A stretch of 64,000 nt of DNA, taken from the NCBI GenBank assembly GCA_023974075.1, contig CM043800.1, positions 33,788,952 to 33,852,951 on the forward strand, given 5' to 3'. The position numbers and the translations under genes were made by a program. Each line of letters opens with the position of its first letter. Positions within the stretch are counted from its first letter, which is position 1. Origin of the DNA: Chaenocephalus aceratus (taxonomy: Eukaryota; Chordata; Actinopteri; Perciformes; Channichthyidae). The notes under the pieces are model-generated. The model was not told the origin of the DNA. It made no database searches and saw only the letters and a program-made list of their open reading frames with translations. This document shows, in pieces, positions 27,801-39,100 of this stretch.

Positions 27801-30691
27801 TTTGTTTTCTTCTAAACGTAATCATTGTTTGCTCCCATGGTCAGGTTCTGTAAGGTGAAGGTGAAGGAGGCGCTGCTAGCCGACCTGCTGCCTGGTCCCG
27901 TCACTCTGGTGTTCGAAAGATCTGAAGTACTCAACACAGATCTCAACCCCTTTACCACAGTAGGTCCACTCTTTGAATCTGGATTTGACTCTTAAGGAAA
28001 ATGCAAACACAAGTTTTATAGATGAATAAATGTCCATGTTTATTTGTCCTCAGCTTGTTGGCGTACGTATCCCAGACCATGGCTTCATGAGACGCCTCTG
28101 CCAGATGTGCGCTGAACCACTGGCACTAACCAGCGCCAACATCAGCTCGCACACCAGTACTGTGGAAGTGCATGTAAGTATAAACATTTATGATTTTTCT
28201 TCAGTCTCACTTTTAATATGTTTAAAAATGTCCCCGTAGGTTTTCCAGTTGAAAGGGTGTCTCTCACTCAAATCTCTGTTATTGAAGTTGATTAGTTAAT
28301 GCTGCTGTGTTTCCTTTTTCTTCTTGAAGGAGTTCCAGGAGCTCTGGCCCAAACTAGCAGTGGTGGTGGACGACGGACCAATAGGAGACCACAGCCGCCT
28401 CGGATCAACAGTGGTGGACCTATCAGTACTCGGCAAATACCGCATCATCAGACCAGGCTGGTGAGTTCATGCTCTTATTGACTTAACTTACACTTTAGCT
28501 GCGGCTAGACGTGCCCTCTCTGCATGAAATCATATGGTATACAGGAGCACTTAACCTTTACAAAACACAAATAACTATTAAAGGTTTATTACAAATAATA
28601 CAAACTTGGTCTTATATGCAGTCAGCTTTTCTTAAATTGCACTGAGCAATTACTCTAGCATTTAGGTGGCTTTACATTTGACCTATGATATATGTTTTCG
28701 GCCTCTTGACTATTTATTACTGTATACGTTCACAAAATAGATTTGAAAGATAAAGCTCACATTATACTTCTATGCAACAACATCACGATCACAAAGGATG
28801 TGATATGGTGGATCAGGGTTGTTTCCTAAATATTGATTAGAGCTCTCTGTATGAGGCTGATGCTGCAGTTTGTTATCTGGTCATGTAATATTCCACAACA
28901 CTACATCATTGACAGAGTAATGATGTGCATTTTCATAATATGCATATGCAGTGTCCTTCCATTCTGATTCTGAAGCAGTTTTTTAGGATGCAAATGGGAA
29001 AGGTGACAACATGTACTATACTCAAAGCAGATAGTATGCATATTATACTAAATCCAGTCCGTTTTGAGTACTAGTTTGGAGGATGCTTACAGGTGGAAAA
29101 TATAAGAATACTTTTTAAAGTGGTGGTTAAACGGTTCGAACAAAATGTTTGACTGTTTCCTGATTTGCATACTTACACACTTACACTTGATACGATGAGT
29201 GCATTGGTGTGTTAATACCCACAAGTATGGCAAAGTGTGGGGTACTTATAGTGTCTTACCATCCAGAGCTTTAGCCGTGTGGGAGGGCTGCTCGATTATG
29301 GCAAAAATCATAATCTCGATTATTTGTGTCAATAATTGTAATTGCGATTTATTAAATGCGATTATTCATTGACTTTGAAAACATCCATTTATTGGAGAAT
29401 AAAAATGTGAACAGTATGTTTTTAACAGTTGATTACCCTGAACTTTAAGTATACCGGTAATTCAACTGAAAAAAAAAAAAAATAATAATCGTTTTATTTC
29501 GTTGTTTTCGTAATCGTCGCAAGCCGTAATCGTGATTTAAAATACGATTAATTGAGCAGCCCTACCGTGTGGCGGTCGCTCCGATGAACATCAGAATCAT
29601 ACAGATTTCAAGTAAGCAATATTATGATATAATATTATGATATAATATTATGACATAATATTATATCATAATATTATGATATAATAGTATATCATAATAT
29701 TATGATATAATATTATATCATAATATTATGCGGGTGACAATCGCTGTTTGAAATGTGTAATTAAAATAAGAGCAGTCAGATGTTGGGATTTTCATTTCTG
29801 GCTAGTCTATAACAGCCGTTTGAGATTTGAGAAGACACTTTGAAATGCACGCACTACCCAAGTAAGTGAATAGTGTACACAGTGTACTTCATGGAAGTGT
29901 CATTTCTAAAGTGTCAGTATTGAGACAGCATTGTTAAAAAAAAAAGGGTATTGTTTCTTTCCATAATAAAGCTTGGGAAAAAATGTTTTACATTTCTTTG
30001 AAGTGAAATCAACAGTAGCTTTCCAAAGTTTCAGTATTATTGACAACTGATGTTATACGTATTGCATCATTGCTGAATTCAATATGAACTGCTGTAACAA
30101 ATATACAAGGAGCAGTATGTAGTGCATGTTCTGTATAGAGTTAGTACTTACTGTAGTATGGATGTGAGGCCCTGGTGACTGCCTATGCACATTAGCAGGG
30201 AAAAGTTGAGCAAAGAGGAAACGTATTCTTACATTTGTTAGTCATAGCGCAAGAGACAAAGCAACTGTATGCAAACTGAAGAGTAATAACATCCTCAGAT
30301 TTTGCAGGTAAGTACATTTACAGCAAAGGGAGAAGTACAGGCTAATTTTCTAGAAAGTCATTTTTGGTTTATTGCTGTGCTGTCTATTAAAGCAACACTG
30401 TCATCACAATGTGCTCCACCACTGGTGGGTGGGCGGGGGGGGGGTGCACCTGCAGCACCAGATGTAATTATGAATCTCTGGGAAACTAGTAAACAAAGCG
30501 TGTGGATTCAGGATATGTAAATGCCGTAGTAATTAATGGTGTTTCTGCATCAGATTCAAACATGGCTCTTCAGGACGCTCGGTACATGAAATGACTGTGA
30601 TTCTGTCTTCAGCGCCCTCTCTTCTACGGTTGATGTGCTGGAGCACAAATACAGACTGTCAGAGGACTCGGGGAAGAATGACCTTGTCTGA
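24882..30691 (+). CDS. yrdc: YRDC, threonylcarbamoyl-AMP synthase for tRNA t6A37, complete, 270 residues
   Basis: Exons: 24882-25053, 26524-26719, 27845-27959, 28054-28173, 28330-28460 and 30613-30691 (stop TGA 30689-30691), totalling 813 nt in frame. The Sua5/YciO/YrdC enzyme makes L-threonylcarbamoyl-AMP from threonine, bicarbonate and ATP. The KEOPS complex (or OSGEPL1 in mitochondria) then transfers this group to A37 of ANN-decoding tRNAs. Seen: VPTDTIYGLA (residues 78-87), KGR (103-105), KPLAI (109-113), LPGPVTLV (138-145), TSANISS (187-193) and GSTVVDLS (226-233). The first 30 residues are rich in Arg/Ser/Ala with almost no acids, fitting the partial mitochondrial targeting known for vertebrate YRDC. 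The human protein is 279 residues. The start was chosen as the first ATG of the only frame that joins exon 2. Confidence 0.96.
25687..26460 (-). mobile_element. 5'-truncated L2/CR1-like LINE, C-terminal ORF2 remnant, in YRDC intron 1
   Basis: On the minus strand an open frame of 247 codons (26458-25715) reads FFFRNKSCFSLEARKRLVTV, then FLPVLDYGDLVYMNAP, LDAAYHSALRFVT and GKLPSYICSLI. This is the region after the reverse-transcriptase core in fish L2/CR1-like LINEs. The 3' end has a GAAAT-type short repeat tail at about 25687-25705. The copy is open enough to be fairly young, but it lacks the endonuclease and RT core. Confidence 0.85.
27092..27740. mobile_element. MITE with 'ggcgctttcacacc' inverted termini and internal perfect hairpins
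   Basis: The left end GGCGCTTTCACACC and right end GGTGTGAAAGCGTC are inverted repeats. Subterminal 'gttcacaccgg' and 'ccggtgtgaa' also pair. No clear target duplication was found. The interior carries two hairpins: arms agttcatcagaact around 27126-27157, and a 23-bp perfect stem at 27314-27360. It lies in YRDC intron 2. Confidence 0.7.
29283..29564. mobile_element. hAT-type MITE (282 bp) with exact 8-bp target duplication
   Basis: The termini GAGGGCTGCTCGATTAT and ATTAATTGAGCAGCCCTA are inverted. CCGTGTGG is duplicated exactly at 29275-29282 and 29565-29572. The interior is repeated 'cgatta'-type AT-rich sequence with an A-run. It lies in the last YRDC intron. Confidence 0.9.
29615..29731. 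repeat. AT-rich palindromic cluster built from 'ataatattatgatata' units
   Basis: A roughly 115-bp stretch alternates 'aatattatgatata' with its reverse complement 'tatatcataatatt' several times, so either strand can fold into long AT hairpins. It begins about 40 bp after the hAT MITE at 29283-29564. Confidence 0.85.
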
Positions 30692-31385
30692 ACTCTCCAC
30701 ACTCCACAAGCTGAGACGCACAAACAGCGCTGACCCCGGCTTCTCCAGAATTATTTTCATGGTCACAATCTAAATGGATCTTTTGCGGGAAGGACTCAAA
30801 CTCAGGAAAAACGTGATGGCAGATATTTTTCTGGTGGCTGCTTTAAGGTCTGGAGTAACTTCTCTTCTCTCTTTGAACACAATTCATGCCTTGCTTATTA
30901 TGTTGGGGTTTCACAGTCTCACATTTCTGGACCATTCATTCAGAAAAAGGTCAGTTACATAGTATGGGATTTGAGGCACTTATTTTATGGTTTGAAATAG
31001 TCTTTAATAAAATAAGGGATGGGAGAAGTTCTGTGAATGTGATGGATTATACATCTAACTTGTTGAGTCTAGATTTATTTTGTATTAACTTATGAATCCC
31101 CTATATTTATTTAATCTGCTTGTCAATCTAACATTGACAGACTTACACTATCATTGGTATCCTGCTGTTGTAGCTTAAAATACATTGCATTTACCTTTTT
31201 TGAAAATACTGTACAATTTCATCCAGACTACTGTTGGCATGTTGAGCATGTGGATAAACAATAATACAACTGCCAACATGCTCATTTAAAACTCATTTTT
31301 TAGATTCTCATCGGCCGACATTAACTTGTTTTGATTGATTTTAAAATCTCGGCATTGCCACAATAAATATTTTTTTCAGTATTGA
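30692..31385 (+). promoter_or_regulatory. yrdc: YRDC 3'UTR with polyadenylation signals
   Basis: Non-coding sequence follows the YRDC stop. AATAAA occurs at 31006-31011 and 31362-31367; either could end the transcript. Nothing else was recognised here. Confidence 0.55.
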
Positions 31386-31430
31386 AGTCTTATTCGTCAT
31401 GCATGAGAAATATGTCCGCATTTTATTTCT

Positions 31431-31797
31431 AGGGGTGTTTCTCAATGTCGAGGAAAGCTGCTCTAGAGCCACTATTTCAAGGATGCTACGTCATCGAGTG
31501 CCGCCGAAGGACTGTTCCAATGTCCAGCATACTTGGAGTTCTACCGAGGCCGGCGTACTTCGTTGCGGGAAATTTCGAGGCTGCACATGAGTATCCTCCG
31601 CGGTCTTAAAATCCCCACAATGCTTTGCGCACTGACCAATTTAAGGCGGGGCCTCGCAAATGACGCACACCTGTTAGCCTGTTCCACAATTCTTCGTTTT
31701 CCGAGGCTAGGAAGGATTCTTGCATCGCTTCTGAAGGACCTGACTCGGAGGGACTTGTCCTTCCAAGGAAGCGTCCTCGACATTGAGAAACACCCTA
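31431..31797. mobile_element. MITE, copy 1, with about 24-bp inverted termini
   Basis: The left terminus GGGTGTTTCTCAATGTCGAG is mirrored on the right (CTCGACATTGAGAAACACCC). A second, nearly identical copy lies at about 41993-42386 in the same orientation. Open frames across it are accidental. It lies between YRDC and MANEAL. Confidence 0.8.
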
Positions 31798-32880
31798 GGT
31801 GTCTGGAGGTTAGTCTTTTTGTAAAGAGAGAAAAAAACAACCAGCAGAAACCACTCAGTACCAGCATACTTTTATTTAAAGTACCCTTTTACTTTAATAG
31901 ACAGCAGGCTTTTATCAAACGAGTCCACCGTGACCGTGTATGTCCACCAGGAATTGGTACATTTCTATTCATGTATCCACTTTTAAACATAGAGCCTTGG
32001 ACTTAAAACTTCCCATTCTGTTGTTGTTATTAAAGTAACCGAAGGTAATGTTGCCCACGATGAACATGGCTTCTCTTCATAAAAGGAAATTACACCAAAT
32101 CTCAGATTAGCTAACTGGTACATCTGTAAATATTAGGGAAATGTTGCTATATTTGGACTGTTTTTGCAGCCATGAAGCTGTCGGATTCACTTTACTTCCA
32201 GATGGATTGACTTATGCTGATGTTGATGCTAATCTGAATGCTAACACTTTAGGGTATATTATTTTACTTGCCAACAAACGTACTTTTTCTGAAATGTGTA
32301 TTAAGCTCATCATTAGTTTTAATAACGCAGCCTCTTTAAACAAATTTGATACAATTGTAAATAACTACAAAAACAAAAATTCAAATAATACAAAATAACA
32401 ACTGACTCTGAGGGGAATCTAGATTTGAAAATGAGCTGTAAACGTGCTGGTGGTCAATTCATTGACATAATCATTGGACATAACTGAGCTGTTTCCCTTT
32501 TTCTTTATGCTAAGCTAAGCTAACTGGTGTCCTATTTAACAGGCAGATATGAGAGTGGTATCAATCTTATCTTCTGCCAGAGAGGGAATTAAAGTATTTA
32601 CAAAATACTAACCTGTTATTGTCACTTGCTTAACCCTCACTTACTGCTTTTTAAACTGCATGTGCTCACCATGTGATCAGTCCTGCTGGTAAACTGGAAC
32701 ATCTGTATACAGAAACGGTGTCAATTGGGTTAGACGTAAAGTGTGCATTAAGTGTCGGGGGATTGTAATGGATTCTTTATTTTATGGTTACAGTTTTCTT
32801 AGTGTGTTTGTTTAGTTTTATTAAGTTGCATTAATTTAGAAAAGAGCAAGAGACGGCTGACGAAGCATTTCAGAACTCCC
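31798..32880. other. YRDC-MANEAL intergenic stretch with no recognised feature
   Basis: About 1.1 kb of AT-rich unique-looking DNA lies between the MITE and the MANEAL 3' end. No exon with usable splice sites and no clear repeat terminus was seen. Confidence 0.5.
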
Positions 32881-32884
32881 CCAG

Positions 32885-33148
32885 AATAACCCTTTATTAC
32901 AGCTTTACCCCAAAACTCAACCAGGACAATTCGTACTGAGGACACAGTGTCCTAACCTGCCAGATCAGCATGTGTGCACAAACATATGCATGCACAGAAA
33001 CTCGCGCATCTGGTCTTGTTGAAGGTCATAGCATGTCCTTATACACTCGCATCTCAACAGCTCCTACATTCACCGCCCTCTCTTTCTCCTTCATGTGTAC
33101 ACTACACACACTTCACTATAGCATGCCGTTTCAAGTCTGTCTAAAAGC
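32885..33148 (-). promoter_or_regulatory. maneal: MANEAL 3'UTR with polyadenylation signal
   Basis: On the minus strand AATAAA falls at 32893-32898, about 250 nt after the MANEAL stop codon. It is the likely end of the transcript. Confidence 0.6.
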
Positions 33149-36100
33149 TCACATGAGCCACTGCTGCTTCTCTTTGTTGAACTGCTCTGCCCAGCGACGG
33201 GTCAACTCCAGGTAGTGATCGGGTCCGTGTGGCTGATAGTCCATGTAAACACGAGTCACAGTTTTTTTGGGCATCGCTCTCTCTATCTGCGTCCCCTCGT
33301 GCCACTCATTAAAGGAAGTGATGGTGACGATTTCTGGCCTGGCATTGAGCGCCGCCTGCTGGGCCGTCTCAAAGTAGCGACCGTTCACCCTGTTGCGCAT
33401 GTTGTGGTTGTTCCACGGCCGGATGCTCGTGTCGATATAACCGGGTCCAACGCTGGGGATGAAGATGAGATTATTGCCGTCACAGAAAGCTTTGATTGCC
33501 TTCCAGTTCTGGTGGGAAGAGCCGAAGGAGAAACCGTTGGAGGCAAAATAAGTGTACATGCCATCAAAGCCCCCGGCGAGGATGTCGTGCTTGTGGCGCT
33601 CCTCAACTATCAGGGCGATGAAGATGGAGTCGTAGGCTGAGTCTCGCACACTGTGGGCGCCGGTGGGAGTCAGGAATTCAGACCAGGACTCTGGAGGAGT
33701 CAGGTACGAGTCGTAGATGTAAAATAGAGGAAGGCTCTTCCCTGTGTTGGTAGTGTACTTGAAGAAGGCTCCATGGTCACCATACCTTTTTTAAAAGACG
33801 ACAGTTACATAGTTTGTCAGTGTCAACATAATCAACCTTGTTTGTTTACAGAGATTCAGTGATAGGATAGGTTTGACGGTAAAGTATCTGTGTTCAAAGT
33901 GTATATCCCTTCTCCTGGTCAACACGTGTCGGCACAATCTGCCTGGTTTTGTTGAATGTGGAATACAGCAGAGGAAAGCTCATGTTGGAAAATGAAGAGT
34001 TCATCCTCTGGGGACCCTGAATCTTATTTATTATATCTTGGGAACAAGTGGATATTATTTTTGCCTGATGGCACTTCAAAATCAATCAACAAGCTATTAG
34101 CCACCATGGGCAAGTCTGTACGAACAGACTAATATATAATTGTAAAGTGCTTTGAGCACCTGTAAAAGCGCTCTAATTACAAATGTAATTTATTATTATT
34201 ATACTATGCAGCTTATTGTTGTGTTAGGCCAACAGGGCTTTCTTTTATGTACTAATTGAGATTCAAAGGTTTCTAAATATGCCAAATATGTCTGAATACA
34301 TTTTGGAAATGATGCACAAGACATAGAGAAGAATGGAGATGCTTTGAAGTGAACAAATCCAGCTAAAATATAGTACATATTGGCTTGTATTAAACATGGC
34401 TCTGTAACTGTTTGTTACATTTGAGTAAAAAAGCATCTGTCCGAAGTATGTTTATTTCAATGGCAAGTAAATGTTGAAGTTGTCTTCAAAAGTATTTTAA
34501 GCTGCTGTCAAATAGCCAGATAGGGTACTTACCCTCTGGGTACCATGAATGTCCAGCAAATTGTTTCCAAATCAAACCAAATGGAGGTGCTCCAAAACAT
34601 TTAATTTTGGAAATACACTAAGGGGAATATTTCTTGTTAAAATGTGTTGGAAACTGGATATTTTTGGAGTCATGATTTCGAGTCCATTATGTCAATGTGC
34701 CAGAGTTAGCCATACTGGCTTATTTTAATCTGCAGTACCTTTTCAGAGCAACCTTGATACTAACATTTTGCTTCATAAAGTCATCCATAAGTCATGAAAC
34801 TAGCCTTATATAATCAGAAATGCTTTCAAGACGTATGTCTGTTCTGTAACTAATGTTCCTTTAACTGAGCATGAAATATGAATGACTTCCTTCTTAAGTT
34901 GAGTCGGTGATGGAGAAGTGCAGCCTACCTGTCAATGATATACTTGATGTTGTCGTGCACACTCTGGTCGTTTCGTTCTCTGTATGTTTGGATGTGAAAT
35001 GCAACCTAGGAAAACATGCAGAGAGAAAAAACCTGGTTAGTTTTTTATTTATCATAATATTTCCATTGCATTGACACATTCAGAGGGGGAGACTTCACAG
35101 GGCCTGACGATGGCAATATGAATCTGGTTTTAAATTGAAGTTGCCAGGAAAGAAATAGCTCAATAAGATGCACACTATATGATCGCCAAGGGCCGTGAGA
35201 GCTGATCGGACTGCAACATCTTAAAAAAATGGTTCTACCTTTTCAATTCCAGTCAGTCTTTCTGACCTTGTGTTTCACTACAGTTTGGCATGATAACAGA
35301 CGTCTAGTTTCTCTGCCCTAGTACCATGTTACAGATGACCATATTTACATCTTTTCTTAAAAGCCTTTGAATAAGACTGACCTAGAGAACAGCACACCAC
35401 AGTTAGCCACTCAAGCAGATCCTTTCAGACGGGTTGTGACAAAAGATGTTTTTAAACGCTCCATTTTCATGATGAATTCTGTCCTTATGTAGATGTTTTT
35501 CACCCTAAGTGCTGCCCCCCTGGGGACTTTTGTTCATGCCTCGCCAAAGAAAACGTGTATTTGCAATTGACGAACAAACGCAGCTAAGGAAGAAGGGACC
35601 TGAAGTGACAAGTACACAAAAAGTGCTTAGGTTGAATATTTCAACGAATGGCCGGAGAATTCAGAGAGTTGAATAATGCATGATCCGAGTGAAACACTTT
35701 TCTCTTCTGGACACCCATGGGGAACAATGTGAAAGAAAGGGGCTTTTTAACATGCTGAAGGCCAACAGTAGCTAAATGGATGCAAGGATTTTATCTAGTA
35801 AGACACATCACCTCTCTTGTATAACTCCTCTCTTATTCTTGATAACAAAAAAACATTAAAGTCTGAATTTAGAACATTGTTTTGCTTCAACTAGAATAGG
35901 ACTGATTAGACATGACATGTTTGACCTGGTGGACATTTTAAGTGATGACCAGAGTTATTGCACTTCATCCGCAGAGGGACATGCATCTGTGAAGCAAATC
36001 TCATAGGAACCAATTCAATAGCGGCAGAAATATTTCACTTTGCAAAACCATTAGATGTCTGTCTGCTGGTGGTGCTGGAGGGAAAGTCAAGTGATCAACA

Positions 36101-39100
36101 GTCTTCAAGTCTTTAAAGGGGCCCTATTGGGATTTCCCTTTCCTGTAGTTTGATATGTTTGTGCATGTAAATGGTCTGCAAAGGCAAACATGATTAAGCT
36201 CCCTCCAGAGGTAGTTTCTTTCATCTCATCAACACATTGTACGTGATAGGCTAAGCCTAAGGGGTATCTCTAGGCTGTTGACCAATCACGACAGAGTCGG
36301 CCAGCTAACCAATCAGAGCAGGCTGGTTTCAGGCAGAGGGTGAATTGTGCCATGGATTACATATGATGTTTGTCAGTCTTAAAAAATTATTTCCATGTAA
36401 AAAAAGTCACAGTTTGTCTTAAAAGCTGTTGAAATATAAGACTATGAAATATACGCAACTAGAAAGACTACAAATCCCAGAATCCCGGTCCCGCATGCTG
36501 GCTCTTACGGAACCGACTAACTCCCCTTGTGTGTATGCACAGCTCTCAACGTGCCCAGACTTGGAGTGATTTTTACCTCTTTTAATACTTTTCACTTCAT
36601 TCTGAAAGAAAGGAGTGAAAAGTGCCAACGTGACGGCCGCCTTGGTGTGTGGGGCGAGACGAGAGATGTAGTTCATTGAGCGGTTTCACACAAAAAAAGT
36701 GTTACTTCACAGTTTTAGGACACATTTAAATGTTTTTAACTTGCAAAATTATCTTTTAAATTGACAAACATCATATGTGTAATTCGTGGCACAATTCAAA
36801 CGGGATCGAAAGATAATCTTTCTCGCTCCATTGACTTCAATGCATGATTTAAAAAAAGGTCCCATGGAGCTCCCCCGGAAGGGGAGGGACTTCGCCTCTC
36901 TATAGAGTGCCTCTAATCATAAATCTATCGATTAGATTTATGATTATAAAAGTAGGGTAGACATGTGGATATTATCCGGCTGAACAAAACGTGATCTGTC
37001 TCTTCAATTTGTCTCAACCACAGACCTTATTTCGAGCTATTTTCCAAAACCCTATGGAGAAATTGCATCGGTTTTTGCCGAAGGAACCGGACGTGGTAAA
37101 GTGCTAAGTTACTTCCGGGTTTTAGGACGCGTCACTGTGGCACTCAATGACGGATAACCTAAAGGATTAAAGTCATGTTGCATGACTTTTTTGAGTCATG
37201 CAACATGTAAGTAAGTTACACATCCAAGTCATAATAGTGTGCCTGTTTGCTCAAATGTTTGTTGGGAAACTGTATTGCAAACAAGTGCTTTTCCACAGAC
37301 AGTTTCCTTCATTTGCTGTCACTATGGCATCTACAATAAGTGCACTAATGGTTTAAAGTGATGTTTTTGAATTGGCTAAGCTTAGCAAATAGTTTTAAAC
37401 TGCAAATGTCTATACTTAAACTGTCAAGACTGAAGGCTAGAAAAACGAAACCACTAATGCAGATGCCAAGTGCTTTTATGCACTACAAAGCATATCTTTT
37501 GATGGGGTTGGATGCACTTTGCTGACAAGATATCAAACTTGAAGAAAAAGATGAGGAATATCCTTTGCATCATAGTAAACTTTGAGACCGTGTTTACGAA
37601 GCCATAATACTCTCGACTCTCTCTGGAAATTGAGAGCAAAGTAAAGGGAGCTCAATATAAACCTATTTGTAAAAAGGTTTTAGCCGAGGTGAAACCATAT
37701 CATTCACAGGGTGGAAAAAAGCTGCTATGGTGTTCTGATCAGAGCAGCAGGCCGCGAGAGAAGCTCATTTTCCAAACACGCTGCCCATTACTCTGTGGTA
37801 ATTTCGAAGTAAATGAGACGTAGTGGACACATTTTAATACCTCATAAACCCTGACGACATGAGCCAGAAATAACCCAGCCCGATAAATGCTGAGCAGAGA
37901 GGAATGTCGTGCCATGTCATGCAGAAAGCAGTAAAGGAGGCATGCGAGCCAACACAAAGATAAAGCTCCAGTTATAACAATTCGATCCATTTCCCAAAAG
38001 CTGGGCGCGTTTCCTTTATGAGAAAGTGTCAGTTTCACTCGGTGGTCAAAGAAAGTGTGGATGATGCCATCACAGGGCACCAATGGGCCTAATTCCCCCC
38101 GTGTGCATGGCCTACTTACTGGATAGGACGTGTGCAGCCCCTCAGGGTGCAGATTGTTCAGAGAGGCATACTGAGTCATGGGACCCATGATGCACATTTC
38201 CCCTCTGCTCCAGCTTCCAATCACCCCCCCCATCCCCCACCCTGTCCCCATGCAGCCGCCCCCACCCTCCCCTGGGCAGAAGGACTATTTCAGCGCCTCT
38301 TCAATCTGAGGTCGATCAGCCGCTCTCCATGTGATCCGCTCTCCAGCTTTGGCGTACAAAAAAACACGAGCTGTGTGTGTGGGTGCTGCTGGAATACTGT
38401 TCAACTTATATAAGGAAAAGTGCATTGCTTTCTTGTGGAGCGTTACCCAACAAAAAGCATCAGTGTGTTTAGCTGGGTGCTGTGGGACTCACTGCTTGTG
38501 TGATGGAAGTTGGATTTGGCGAGAGATAGCTCAGTTCCTGTTTCCATTCGTCGATTCTAACTTATAAGCACGCAGTCATTGCAAATGTGCAATTTAGAGT
38601 GTATCTTCAAAGCTATCATGATTTGTGCACAAGCTCTATAAACTATGATATATTGATCTCTAGTGGCGAGGCTGCGTCATAGATCAATTAAAATGAGCGT
38701 CTGAGGTCATATGGATGGGTTCGGTCCTGAGCTAGTGGGGTTTATACATAACTTTATCCAATTCCGCTTGAGAAGACCACAGACACAGTAGATCAACTCG
38801 ACCATCATACTTGATACACATTAGCTTGTCGTTCTTTGTATCTTGCAAAGTAGTTTCATAGTGGGGAGTGAGTGTTGAGTTTTTTTCAAGAAGACGAGCC
38901 GTTTAAGGTCAACAGTCCTCCACTACTCCAAGTTGACACTTTCCCAGTCTTGTATACGAGTAAACAAAACATTTTAAGGTATTGTGTTAATAACACAATA
39001 CATTTGAATAAAACTTGCAATGTGAATACATCAAGTTGAGACTAAAACGGCACATTTCCACATTTATAGACAACACAATTGATGTATAGTGAAAGCAACA

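Noticed and set aside
31533..32006. 157-codon frame, similar to one at 41909-42493
   Set aside because: The similarity comes from the two MITE copies; the frame runs through their termini into unrelated DNA.
33215..33640. Plus-strand 141-codon frame
   Set aside because: It is antisense to the last MANEAL exon, which carries the GH99 motifs.
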